NCBI GenBank assembly: GCA_021781625.1
Contig: JAJXWL010000023.1
Coordinates: 1 to 16,331, forward strand
Direction: 5' to 3'
DNA from: a bacterium
GTDB lineage: Bacteria; Spirochaetota; Spirochaetia; JABEVK01
DNA: 16,331 nucleotides
Part shown: positions 1-7,423 of the stretch, piece by piece
Position numbering within the stretch: the first letter of the stretch is position 1
How the letters are laid out: each line of letters starts with the position of its first letter
Notes under the pieces: model-generated
What the model was told of the DNA's origin: nothing
Seen by the model: the letters and a program-made list of their open reading frames with translations, nothing else
The model's database searches: none
Program-made: the position numbers and the translations under genes

Positions 1-291
1 CGTATTCGGACCAATGTGAAGAGTCCCAGTAAACCCACCAGTGGAGGGGAAAATCAGCGAAACATGACTTTGAGGTCCCGTCCTCACGAGATCAAAATCT
101 TCAAGCCCTGTGCCTGGCTGAAGATTTTCTGGCAAGGGGTTACAGTTTCGTATGACGGTGACTTGTCCCGAAAGCTCGGTAATTTGGGCAACCGAAGCCG
201 CCGTCAAGGGGGAGGTGGTCAGAATGAAACCCCAAAAAAGGGCAAAGAGAACTAAACTTCGGGGGCTTTGGCAAAGAAGTGCAACCTTCAT
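1..291 (-). CDS. FecR-domain secreted protein, N-terminal part (cut by window edge)
   Basis: An open minus-strand frame runs from an ATG at 291 to the left edge (97 codons, no stop), so this is the 5' part of a gene. Residues 1 to about 33 form a signal sequence: a hydrophobic stretch (LVLFALFWGFILTT) follows R11 and ends near TAASVA. The next segment reads AQITELSGQVTVIRN, then a turn, LQPGTGLEDFDLVRTGPQ and SHVSLIFP. This spacing (G-x-V near the start, then G..L...D.V.TG....V.L.F) is the FecR domain pattern (PF04773), found in periplasmic or surface sensor and cell-envelope proteins. An in-frame TAA four codons upstream fixes the ATG, although its Shine-Dalgarno is weak. It is divergent from the LysM lipoprotein gene, with 89 bp between the starts. 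The function beyond the FecR domain is not visible here. Confidence 0.8.
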   Translation of the reverse strand, partial: MKVALLCQSPRSLVLFALFWGFILTTSPLTAASVAQITELSGQVTVIRNCNPLPENLQPGTGLEDFDLVRTGPQSHVSLIFPSTGGFTGTLHIGPNT

Positions 292-333
292 GCTCAGATA
301 TTAGGGGGAAATGCCACTTTTTTCTAGATTTTT

Positions 334-371
334 TTGACTCACCCTAGTAAAATAGTTTAGTTACCAGGAGG
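334..371 (+). promoter_or_regulatory. Probable promoter and RBS of the LysM lipoprotein gene
   Basis: The 89-bp divergent gap holds an A/T-tract followed by TTGACT at 334-339, a good -35 candidate. No well-spaced good -10 follows: TAAAAT at 348-353 is close to consensus but too near, and the 17-18 bp position holds only poor matches. The ribosome binding site is clear: AGGAGG at 366-371, nine bases before the ATG at 381. The exact promoter is therefore uncertain, but the RBS is solid. Confidence 0.45.
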
Positions 372-380
372 TGTTCTCCC

Positions 381-1829
381 ATGAAGCTTGTTGTGACAGC
401 GGTTCTTGTCACTTTTGTTTTGTTGTTGACCGGTTGTCCCTCTGCTCCGCCAGCTCCCCCGACTCAACCCAAAGCGGAAGCTCCTCAACCCACGCCCGCA
501 TCGAAAAAGCCTGAACCTCAAAAGCCAGTTCAACCGACTCCCGTTCCTCAAAAACCAGTTCCTGAAAAAGTTGTACCCAACGGATTGACGGATGCGGATT
601 TTGCTCCAGCCGAAAATGCCATCAGCCAAGCGGAAGCTGCACAGGCTGAACGTTACAGTCCGACGATGTTGGCTCGAGCCAAAGATGAGCTTAAGCAGGC
701 TAAGGCTTTAGGCAAGTCTGACCCGGTTAATGCACGTTCTTTGCTCGCTAATGCGATTGCCGATGCCAACACCGCACGCGATAATGCGTTGGCGGCGCGT
801 CGAGCGGCTATGACGGCTCGTTTAGATCGCGCCAGACAACTCATCATCGACTTAAAGGGTGATAAGTACTACCCTGCGGAATTCCAAAAAGCAGATGCTT
901 TGAGAGTGTCTGCTGAGAAAGAATTGGTTGCGAATGTCGATCAAGGCGAGGCACAGGGCGGCACAGCCCTGGAAGCTTTAGTGAAACTTTATGACCAACT
1001 CAGCCAAAACCTAGATACGGCCAAACAAAAAAAAGAAGCGGCTCAAAAGGCCATCCATTTAGCCGAACAAGACCAGGCTATGATTTGGGTACCTGACTTG
1101 ATGCAACAAGCCGGAAATTCCTTTTTGCAAGGGGTAGTGGCCTACCGGTCTTATCATTTAGAAGCTTCTGTGGAGGCCTGGACTCAAGCCGAATTTCAGG
1201 CCCAGCAAGCCCAGAATGCCGCGTTAACCCAAAATCAGAAAAAAAATGCTGAAGCCTTGATGAAAGCGACCATGCAAAAGATCGAAAAGGCATCCGAGGC
1301 CACGGTTGTGACACCTGACGATCAAATTATTGGTCCTCGACCTTGGAATGGCCAAAAAGCTTTAGATTCCGTCGCGCCTGCCCAAGCTTCACCAACCCCT
1401 GTTCCGACTCCGGCACCTACAGCGCCCTTAGTTACGCCAGCTCCTTCACAAGGGCATTCCCAACTTATTCCTCATGATGGCTCTACGGCTGTTTTGGCAG
1501 AAAAAAGCCGCTTGGATTACCTTGAAGAAGCCCAAACAACCTGGGAAAAAGGGGTTTCGTATTACAAGGGTGGCAACTATGTCCTGGCCTCGCAATATTT
1601 TCTTGATGCTCAAAGATTAGTGGATATTTACTTGGCGATGGCTGTCGATAAGGTTTATACGGTTCGTTTGATCCCTGAACATCGCGACAGCTTGTGGCGC
1701 ATTGCGGGGTATCCTCATATTTATGATCGACCTTTAGATTGGCCAAAGATCTGGAAGCGAAATCAAAAACTCATCCAGAATCCCGACTTGATTTATCCTG
1801 GTTGGCAGTTGATTATCCCACCGCAATAA
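381..1829 (+). CDS. Proline-rich LysM-domain lipoprotein
   Basis: A 482-residue envelope lipoprotein. Residues 1-18 are a lipoprotein signal peptide and the lipobox LTGC gives lipidated C19. Residues 20 to about 72 are rich in Pro, Lys and Gln and probably form an extended tether across the periplasm. From about 75 to 325 it is Ala/Gln/Glu-rich and helical, with repeated AEAAQAER/AKDELKQAK-type segments resembling DUF4398-type helical regions. A second Pro/Thr linker spans about 329-360, and a TPR-like helical hairpin (YYKGGNYVLASQYFLDAQ) lies near 400. Residues 426-480 form a C-terminal LysM fold: YTVRL, then DSLWRIAG, KIWKRNQKLI and PGWQLIIP, with an insert HIYDRPLDW that I associate with spirochaete LysM domains. 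LysM binds glycan strands, so it likely links a membrane to peptidoglycan. The start has AGGAGG nine bases upstream. It is monocistronic, ending at a strong terminator. Confidence 0.85.
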   Translation: MKLVVTAVLVTFVLLLTGCPSAPPAPPTQPKAEAPQPTPASKKPEPQKPVQPTPVPQKPVPEKVVPNGLTDADFAPAENAISQAEAAQAERYSPTMLARAKDELKQAKALGKSDPVNARSLLANAIADANTARDNALAARRAAMTARLDRARQLIIDLKGDKYYPAEFQKADALRVSAEKELVANVDQGEAQGGTALEALVKLYDQLSQNLDTAKQKKEAAQKAIHLAEQDQAMIWVPDLMQQAGNSFLQGVVAYRSYHLEASVEAWTQAEFQAQQAQNAALTQNQKKNAEALMKATMQKIEKASEATVVTPDDQIIGPRPWNGQKALDSVAPAQASPTPVPTPAPTAPLVTPAPSQGHSQLIPHDGSTAVLAEKSRLDYLEEAQTTWEKGVSYYKGGNYVLASQYFLDAQRLVDIYLAMAVDKVYTVRLIPEHRDSLWRIAGYPHIYDRPLDWPKIWKRNQKLIQNPDLIYPGWQLIIPPQ

Positions 1830-1854
1830 GCCGGGCTTTCAACTTGTCAATTGG

Positions 1855-1888
1855 AACGGCCTTTCCTTGGGGAAAGGCCGTTTTTTTT
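1855..1888 (+). terminator. Rho-independent terminator after the LysM lipoprotein gene
   Basis: A 12-bp perfect stem (AACGGCCTTTCC, loop TTGG, complementary arm 1871-1882) is followed by a run of eight T at 1881-1888. It lies 25 bases after the lipoprotein stop. The T-run overlaps the stop codon of the convergent RND gene (1889-1887). On the minus strand the hairpin is followed only by TTCC, so it is a good terminator for the plus gene and at best a weak one for the RND operon. Confidence 0.9.
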
Positions 1889-4505
1889 AAGCTTCAGTCC
1901 GTTTGGTGCCGAGGTACAAGAACTTGAAGTTCTTTTTGGATAAGAGTAAGAGGACCGCAGGAACTACAATCAATGCTCCGAAGGCTGTTGTCAGCATACA
2001 AATCGCCGTTAAAAAGCCGAATTGGATGAGCGGGACAAAGTTCGAGACGACCAAAACCAAAAAGCCCGCGACAATCACAAACATATTGTAAAGAATAGCG
2101 CGGCCCTTATGCAGAATCGTGTTTTCAAGAGCCAGATGAATATCTGCATGGCGTTGAAGTTCTGACCGGTACCATGTGATGTAGTGAATGGAGTAATCTA
2201 CGCCAATACCAATGGCAATCGATGAGACCATGGCTGTCGCGGTGTTGAGGGGAATCCCAAACAAACCCAGAATTCCAAAGTCAATGACCAAGGTCATGGC
2301 AATCGGGATCATCGCGATGAGCGTCATCCAAAAGTCTTTTAACACAACCAAGAGCAAGATGAAGACGAGGACCACACAAATCTCAATACTCTTCATCATC
2401 CCTTCCATGAGGAGGGAGTTGCCCACATAGTATAAATGTGCGGTTCCTGTGATGGCGACGCGAAGATGATTGTCTTTTTGGAAGGTGGGGTCAAAGTACT
2501 GTCGAGCAAAGTTGGCCACGGCTTCTGAGTCATCTGTACCGACCCGTTTTAACGTGATCGAGATTCTCAGTTTATCGTGACTATCCGTCAGCACATTGTG
2601 AATATCACCCGAAAAGATGAACAAGTATTGGGCGATCAGCTTAGGATCTTGGGGAATCGTGTAAAACTGAGGTGAGCCGCCGTTCATTTCTTGATTCATT
2701 TTTTTAATGATATCGACAAACGAAAGGGTTTTAGTGGCATAGGGGAACTTTGCTTTGACCGCTTGCGAAAAAGCCTCGATCTTGTCCAAGACGGCGGGGG
2801 TTACCAAGGATACAGGGTCCCCTTGAGGTTTGGCTTCTTCTAATTGACCTTGGGCGTCCAAATGCGGTGGAGTTAATTGCGAATCCAGAATCACATTGAT
2901 CGTCTGGGTTCCCGCCAGTTCTCGGTTCAGGACATCGTCTGCCACATGGATGGGGGATTCTTTTTTGAAGAACGACACATTGTTCAGTTCTGATTTTACT
3001 AAGAATATTCCCACAGCAAAGACTGCCGTCAAAAGAATGGATACCAGCAAGGACAACTTGGACCAGCGTCGGTTTAGGTGGACCATTCCTTTGAGAAGTT
3101 TTCCGACCAGTCCCTTGGTTGGTTCATGATATTCCAGATTTTTGGGCTTCTTGCTCCAAAGGATGGCCGCAGGAAGCACCCAAAGGGCTGCAGCGACAGC
3201 GACGAGGTCACCAAAGGCCGTGAAAAGACCAAAATTCTTGATGGGAACAAAGTCTTCTGCCGCCAAGGCACCAAACCCCACCATGACCGTGATCCCAGAA
3301 AGCGTGACCGCGAGACCTACGACACCCAAATTATGGGTAAGAATCTCGCGTTTATCGTGACCCGGGTCGAGAAAATAGTGGTTCATTTGGTGAATGCCAT
3401 AGGCACTGGCGATCGCGACCATGAGTGGGGGGAGGGTGACAGAGGCAATGGAAATCGGAATCCCCAACCAGGCCATAGCCCCGAGGGCACTTACAACGCC
3501 CATGATGACGACGATCATCGGGTATAAAACCCCTTGGACATTTTTAAAGCTGAGAAATAAGACGACCAGGACCACGAGAATGACGAGTGGCATCAAAAGG
3601 GCCAAATCTGATTTCAAGGTTGTGCCCATGTCGCTCGAGATGACAGGCTCGCCATCCAAGTAGGTCGTGATTCCTGCTTCGTGGTGAGTGTTGAGAATCT
3701 GCTGAATAGCCGAAACGAGGCTGAGCTGGACATCAGCATCTTCGGTTTTCGGCTGAATGATCATCGTGGCAAACCGACCGTCTTGTGAGTACAGAACATT
3801 TCGGTAAATGTTCCAGGACTCCGCTTTGAGCTTAAGGCTGGCGGCAGTTTCCGGAGTGATGTCGGTTCCTTCGGGCAACAGCTTGTCGCTGACAAGCGAC
3901 CCATCCTCGTTGGCAATGTAATCGGCATTGATCAGCGATTGAGTTTTTCGAATGGGGCTTTCAAGCCAGGCATAATATTTTTCAGGGTTTTTCCCACGAC
4001 TCGCCGTAGCTATCCTTTGTGCCAAGTCAGCCTTCCAACCAAGGTTTTTTTCGGCCTGTGCAGGGTCAAGCAACCAAGGATAAAAAGTTTTGATAAAATC
4101 ACTTTCCCCTATGCCTTGGTCCAATGCAGCGTCGACAATCTGTTGAGCATCTTTGACCGAAAGCCCTAGCCAACGGCTTAATTGTTGGGCTGGCAAAGTC
4201 CGATTGAGTTTTTGAACAGCGGAGGTCAGGGTTTGCAAATACTTTAAGGTCGATGTCGAAAACGCATCTGAGCTTTTGACACCGACGATGATCATAGAGC
4301 TTTTACCAAACCGGCTCTCAGCTTCATAAAAGTTATCCAACATCAGGTCGGGATTATTCGCGGGAAGCATAGAACGGATGCTGTTATCAAATTGTATCTT
4401 CGGCAAAGCCCAACCGAGGGCTAGGGTGACGAGAAAAGCCAAGAAAAGAACCAACCTGGGGTGCCGGTAAAGGCGGCCGCTGGCCCTGAGAAATTTTTCC
4501 ACCAT
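1887..4505 (-). CDS. RND-superfamily exporter (MMPL/COG1033 type)
   Basis: An 872-residue inner-membrane pump with two SSD/MMPL-like repeats. TM1 is about 17-35, followed by a periplasmic domain to about 300 that begins with FDNSIRSMLP, a family signature. TM2-6 lie at about 301-452, a cytoplasmic linker precedes TM7 (482-502), then comes a second periplasmic domain to about 700 and TM8-12 to the end. TM10 holds GIGVDY with D770-Y771, the Asp-Tyr pair used for proton relay in MmpL-type pumps. The matching site in TM4 is A368-Y369, so only one half keeps the Asp. A longer in-frame start exists at 4553, but it would overlap the upstream gene. AAGGAG at 4514-4509 supports ATG 4505 (3-nt spacing) or the adjacent GTG 4502 (6 nt). 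It is the last gene of an operon, 7 nt after the barrel gene. It probably moves lipid or lipoprotein cargo with its two partners; the substrate is unknown. Confidence 0.88.
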   Translation of the reverse strand: MVEKFLRASGRLYRHPRLVLFLAFLVTLALGWALPKIQFDNSIRSMLPANNPDLMLDNFYEAESRFGKSSMIIVGVKSSDAFSTSTLKYLQTLTSAVQKLNRTLPAQQLSRWLGLSVKDAQQIVDAALDQGIGESDFIKTFYPWLLDPAQAEKNLGWKADLAQRIATASRGKNPEKYYAWLESPIRKTQSLINADYIANEDGSLVSDKLLPEGTDITPETAASLKLKAESWNIYRNVLYSQDGRFATMIIQPKTEDADVQLSLVSAIQQILNTHHEAGITTYLDGEPVISSDMGTTLKSDLALLMPLVILVVLVVLFLSFKNVQGVLYPMIVVIMGVVSALGAMAWLGIPISIASVTLPPLMVAIASAYGIHQMNHYFLDPGHDKREILTHNLGVVGLAVTLSGITVMVGFGALAAEDFVPIKNFGLFTAFGDLVAVAAALWVLPAAILWSKKPKNLEYHEPTKGLVGKLLKGMVHLNRRWSKLSLLVSILLTAVFAVGIFLVKSELNNVSFFKKESPIHVADDVLNRELAGTQTINVILDSQLTPPHLDAQGQLEEAKPQGDPVSLVTPAVLDKIEAFSQAVKAKFPYATKTLSFVDIIKKMNQEMNGGSPQFYTIPQDPKLIAQYLFIFSGDIHNVLTDSHDKLRISITLKRVGTDDSEAVANFARQYFDPTFQKDNHLRVAITGTAHLYYVGNSLLMEGMMKSIEICVVLVFILLLVVLKDFWMTLIAMIPIAMTLVIDFGILGLFGIPLNTATAMVSSIAIGIGVDYSIHYITWYRSELQRHADIHLALENTILHKGRAILYNMFVIVAGFLVLVVSNFVPLIQFGFLTAICMLTTAFGALIVVPAVLLLLSKKNFKFLYLGTKRTEA

Positions 4506-4508
4506 ATT

Positions 4509-4514
4509 CTCCTT
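4509..4514 (-). promoter_or_regulatory. Shine-Dalgarno that decides the RND start
   Basis: AAGGAG overlaps the TAA stop of the upstream barrel gene (4515-4513). It sits 3 nt before ATG 4505 and 6 nt before the adjacent in-frame GTG 4502. It argues against the longer ATG at 4553. By spacing alone the GTG would be slightly better, which changes the protein by one residue. Confidence 0.75.
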
Positions 4515-6045
4515 ATTGTGTTGTCCATTGGTAATCGACGCTGATGTACACATCGTTGTAGGGGGTATACACGCCCAGGCGATCTACCGTGGTGTCGAGA
4601 GTAACCGCCGTTTCCCCCGCTTTTTTTACCCAGGCCCAAGCCAAGTCCGCTCCCACTCGCAAATGAAAGGAGTCCATGGGCATGAGGTCGATTTCTGGTT
4701 TGAGTGCTAATGACCCGTAGCGAGTTTCTAAGGTGGTGTCGTAGCCAAAGGGCATTGTAAAGACACCACTAAGGGAGGGGGTAAGGGTGTCCGAGTCTAG
4801 GGGAAACTTGAGTTTAAAGGTGAGTCCCTGCAACCAGGTTTCTGTATAGTCCCCGAGCGTTTGCGTCAGCTGACGGTAGGTCATCCTTTGCATGTAGGCT
4901 TCGCTGGTGAGTTCTGACAACGTTAACGGGCCCGCGTAGTCGGCTTGAGTGGTTTGGTCATACCCTGGGACCCAAGCTCCGATGTACTGTAAGTTGGCAT
5001 AAAAGTTGTTGTGATAGCCCCAGTTAAAGTCCATACCTAAGGTCCAAGCCAGCCGGTCGCGCCGTACTTGGTCAGAGGTGTCTGAGGAGTTTTCCGTCAG
5101 ATCAAACCCGCCTTCCCCCCATAAGCCCAAGGGACCTACCGTGGTTTTGGCATCAACCCCAAAGCGGTGTATCCTTTTATGGACCAAGGTGACTTGTCCG
5201 GGTACCCAGAGTGTCGTTGAACTGGGCCCAGCAAGACTTTTCATCGTCACTTCAGGCGTGTCGTAGGGATCGAGGTCGTAGATATAACTCAGGCCGAAGT
5301 CTAGTGCCGAGTACACATTGAGTCGGGCCCCGGCAACGGCAGAATTGGGGTTATCCGTGGCGAACGTGGCCATGGTTTGAGGCGAGTATCCGGCATAGTA
5401 GGGTCCTAAGGCTGAGTTTGCCAGCAAGGCCGCATTGGCATTGAGACCCGCTTGCGTGTTGGCGGTAAAGTCAACGGGAAAGCGGCTTGGGCTTTGATAG
5501 GGGGAGACTACCCCTTCGACCGATAGCCACTTTACGGGAAACCAACGCACATCCGCCGCCAAAAGCGGAATCTTAGGGGCGTCCATTGAGACTGAGTAAT
5601 CTCGGGCATTCAAGCCGTCCGAGGGGTTAAACTTGTCTGCGACGCCCCAATTGAAGAGCTGATAGCCGAAGTTCACCAGAAAGTTGCCTGGTGTCCACGA
5701 TAAGTAAGTTTCTCCAATTTCAAACTGAGACAATGCTGACCAATCTTGCGGCGTAGCGAGGGTTTTGACGGTGCCGTTTGCCACGAACTTCAGCGAACCG
5801 GCCTTGTAGGTAAACCCCAGGGTGTTGTCCATTTCAGGTTCGAGAGCTGGGCTGGCATAGCTCCAATTATCAGCCCACAAGGGCTGATGATAGATCATGC
5901 TGTGGTCGCCGTTGACACTCAGGGGGGAAGGCGCAGCAGAAGATGTGGCTGTTCCCACGTCACTGCCAAATTCTGAACTAAGGTCCTGTGCCATGCCCAA
6001 AACTGTGCTGGCCAGCAAAGTAGCCGCTAAGAGCAGAGAACGCAC
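4513..6045 (-). CDS. Outer-membrane beta-barrel protein (porin-like, DUF1302-like)
   Basis: A 510-residue exported protein. Residues 1-19 are a signal peptide (MRSLLLAATLLASTVLGMA, cleavage before Q20). The mature part lacks long hydrophobic helices and is full of short alternating aromatic/polar strands such as GETYLSWTPGNFLVNFGYQL, LDFGLSYIYDLD and NFYANLQYIG. Near residue 130 an FNWGVADKFNPSDGLNARDYS segment resembles the N-terminal part of DUF1302-type barrels. The C-terminus is a strand (DVYISVDYQW) followed by three extra residues, so the usual terminal aromatic (W507) is not the last residue. The start is GTG at 6045, supported by AAGGAGG six bases upstream. It lies 11 nt after the LolA-like gene and 7 nt before the RND gene, so it is probably the outer-membrane part of the same transport system. 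The family name is an inference from pattern, not alignment. Confidence 0.8.
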   Translation of the reverse strand: MRSLLLAATLLASTVLGMAQDLSSEFGSDVGTATSSAAPSPLSVNGDHSMIYHQPLWADNWSYASPALEPEMDNTLGFTYKAGSLKFVANGTVKTLATPQDWSALSQFEIGETYLSWTPGNFLVNFGYQLFNWGVADKFNPSDGLNARDYSVSMDAPKIPLLAADVRWFPVKWLSVEGVVSPYQSPSRFPVDFTANTQAGLNANAALLANSALGPYYAGYSPQTMATFATDNPNSAVAGARLNVYSALDFGLSYIYDLDPYDTPEVTMKSLAGPSSTTLWVPGQVTLVHKRIHRFGVDAKTTVGPLGLWGEGGFDLTENSSDTSDQVRRDRLAWTLGMDFNWGYHNNFYANLQYIGAWVPGYDQTTQADYAGPLTLSELTSEAYMQRMTYRQLTQTLGDYTETWLQGLTFKLKFPLDSDTLTPSLSGVFTMPFGYDTTLETRYGSLALKPEIDLMPMDSFHLRVGADLAWAWVKKAGETAVTLDTTVDRLGVYTPYNDVYISVDYQWTTQ

Positions 6046-6056
6046 GTTGAGCCTCC

Positions 6057-6839
6057 TTATTCTTCCAAACCTTTGACAGAAAATAAGCTCGAAGAAACAC
6101 CCTGATTGACCCTTAAGTCGTTGATGACGAGTAGAGTCTTGGAATGGCCCCGGTGGTTAATCACAAGCGTTTCTGTAGGAATAAGAACCCCATCGATATC
6201 TTTAACTTTTCCAAATTTAATGGTTTTCCAAAGACCACCGTCATCCTTCTGAAAGACATCAATGCGATAGATGAAGTGGTTATCTTCATTGACCCAGGCA
6301 ATGGACTTGGCATAAGGACATTCCGAAGATTTGGCTTTCATCTCGATTTTTGAAAAGCTCATCCCCGGAAAATCTGGCAACGTCACGCCGCTCTCAAGAA
6401 AGGTATAACGATCATCAGCATAGTACCTGGCTTCTAAGTCGTAGTAGAAAAAGTCAGAATTGACAAACTTTCCCGATTTGTCACTCGAAGCGATCTTTCG
6501 AGTTTTGCCCAAAGCTGGCAAGTAAAGCCGTTGATCTGTGGCTTCTCCCTCGTGGCTCAAGGTCAAAAACTTGGTTCCAGCGACGTCCGCGGGCTGAAGG
6601 AACTTTGTTAAAGCACTTTTTGAATCTGAAGTTTCACGTGTCCACATTTCCAGCTTCCGAACTTTCTTATTGCCGTCTTGGTCGACGATCACCATCGTGG
6701 CGACGGCATAGGTGTCGTGAGCTTTTTTTAAGTTAAAGTACGCTTTGGCGATGCTGTCTCCTTGAGGATCTGCCAGCAAAGGGCTGGCAATCAGACAACC
6801 CACCAAGGCCACCGCAGCATTACGAACTAAAGTTTTCAT
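6057..6839 (-). CDS. LolA-like periplasmic protein (outer membrane lipoprotein-sorting family)
   Basis: A 260-residue first gene of the envelope operon. Residues 1-23 form a signal peptide ending PLLA before D24. A lipobox-like LVGC at 12-15 leaves lipidation possible but unlikely, because the hydrophobic core before it is short. The body matches the LolA-like outer membrane lipoprotein-sorting family (PF17131 type): YAVATMVIVDQDGNKKVRKLEMWTR, then TKFLQPADVAGTKFLTL, then QRLYLPALGKTRKI followed by the SDKSGKFVNSDFFYYDLEA stretch, and a late block around TIKFGKVKDIDGVLIPTE. Family members have an open half-barrel that carries an acyl chain or hydrophobic molecule through the periplasm. ATG 6839 has a GGGGGA ribosome site upstream. 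In sequence order it precedes a barrel and an RND pump, which fits a shuttle between pump and outer membrane. The actual cargo is not shown by sequence. Confidence 0.88.
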   Translation of the reverse strand: MKTLVRNAAVALVGCLIASPLLADPQGDSIAKAYFNLKKAHDTYAVATMVIVDQDGNKKVRKLEMWTRETSDSKSALTKFLQPADVAGTKFLTLSHEGEATDQRLYLPALGKTRKIASSDKSGKFVNSDFFYYDLEARYYADDRYTFLESGVTLPDFPGMSFSKIEMKAKSSECPYAKSIAWVNEDNHFIYRIDVFQKDDGGLWKTIKFGKVKDIDGVLIPTETLVINHRGHSKTLLVINDLRVNQGVSSSLFSVKGLEE

Positions 6840-6855
6840 AAGTCCCCCTTATCAT

Positions 6856-6877
6856 TGACCGTTTTAGATATTGGTCA
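6856..6877. promoter_or_regulatory. Inverted-repeat operator candidate in the LolA-like operon leader
   Basis: TGACC at 6856-6860 and GGTCA at 6873-6877 form a 5-bp inverted repeat around a 12-bp AT-rich core. A second half-site GTCAT at 6881-6885 repeats 6874-6878 with a 7-bp period. The repeat lies just downstream of the predicted transcription start, where a repressor would block the operon. The form recalls TetR-type operators, but no regulator gene lies in this window. Confidence 0.5.
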
Positions 6878-6883
6878 TTAGTC

Positions 6884-6914
6884 ATAATATGAAAGGAGGC
6901 GTTGAGTTTGTCAA
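6884..6914 (-). promoter_or_regulatory. Promoter of the LolA-like/barrel/RND operon
   Basis: A perfect -35 hexamer TTGACA lies on the minus strand at 6914-6909. With 17-bp spacing the -10 is CATATT (6891-6886); with 19-bp spacing it is TATTAT (6889-6884). Either predicts a start near 6878-6881 and a leader of about 40 nt carrying the inverted repeat. An 8-bp palindrome CAAGCTTG (6912-6919) overlaps the -35. Confidence 0.6.
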
Positions 6915-7042
6915 GCTTGCGCTCACAGTTTTTATGGAGGCAGATGAGAAAAACTAGGTAAAGAAAGGCAAAACGCTAGAAGAGGAAAGGCACGAGTTGA
7001 CGACAAATGCGTCCTGCGATAGCTTGAAGCCAGAGGACAAAA

Positions 7043-7423
7043 GTGCCAAACCCGCGCCGCTTACTAATAGTCGAAGATGAGCCCATTTTGGCTTTGGAAC
7101 TCAAAGAAGATCTCCAGGATTCTGGCTTTGACGTCGTAGAGGTTGTCGCCGATGCCGATAAAGTGCTGGCGTCTTTTTTAAAGCATCGTCCTGATTTAGT
7201 GCTAATGGACATCAAATTGTATGGGTTTCGTGACGGAATAGATTCTGCCGTGCAAATTCGCGGCTTTTACCCTACTCCCCTCATTTATTTGTCGTCTTAC
7301 CCCGAGGCTGAAGTGAAAGACCGCCTGGAACGGACAGCTCCTTATATCTATTTAGAAAAGCCTTATAATTTAGACCGCCTTAAAGAGGCTTTGCTTCGTC
7401 TGCTTCCGGGGGCTTCGCTTTAG
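7043..7423 (+). CDS. Single-domain response regulator (REC)
   Basis: A 126-residue stand-alone receiver domain with no output domain. All catalytic positions are visible: acidic pocket E11-D12-E13 after the first strand LLIVEDE, phosphoacceptor D56 in DLVLMDIKL, hydroxyl residue S84 in PLIYLSSYPE, and K106-P107 in YIYLEKPYN. It should accept phosphate from a histidine kinase and signal by protein contact, as CheY- or Spo0F-like proteins do. The start is GTG at 7043 with AGAGGA about seven bases upstream. It is tail-to-tail with the sensor kinase gene and their coding ends overlap by 44 nt (7380-7423), so the kinase is the obvious candidate partner although the two are not co-transcribed. TTGACG at 6997 could be a -35, but no good -10 follows. 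Confidence 0.92.
   Translation: MPNPRRLLIVEDEPILALELKEDLQDSGFDVVEVVADADKVLASFLKHRPDLVLMDIKLYGFRDGIDSAVQIRGFYPTPLIYLSSYPEAEVKDRLERTAPYIYLEKPYNLDRLKEALLRLLPGASL

Noticed and set aside
16..255. Plus-strand 79-codon ORF at the left edge
   Set aside because: It is antisense to the FecR-domain frame, which has a signal peptide and recognisable domain; the plus frame has a low-complexity, basic product with no family features.
450..560. Pro/Lys/Gln repeats in the lipoprotein gene as a DNA repeat array
   Set aside because: The repetition is at the protein level with varied codons (flexible linker); no regular DNA unit or CRISPR-like spacing is present.
3078..3527. Plus-strand 149-codon ORF inside the RND gene
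   Set aside because: The product is rich in Asp, Arg and Gly repeats typical of the complement of membrane-protein codons, and lies fully antisense to conserved TM segments.
4506..4553. Longer N-terminus for the RND exporter from ATG 4553
   Set aside because: It would overlap the barrel gene by 41 nt and add a polar stretch before TM1; AAGGAG points to 4505 or 4502.
6795..6806. LVGC lipobox in the LolA-like protein
   Set aside because: The hydrophobic core before the Cys is only about eight residues, and a better signal peptidase I site (PLLA before D24) follows.
6997..7030. TTGACG as a promoter for the response regulator
   Set aside because: The 17-bp downstream position holds TAGCTT, a poor -10, and the start would lie only about 10 nt from the GTG; not convincing.
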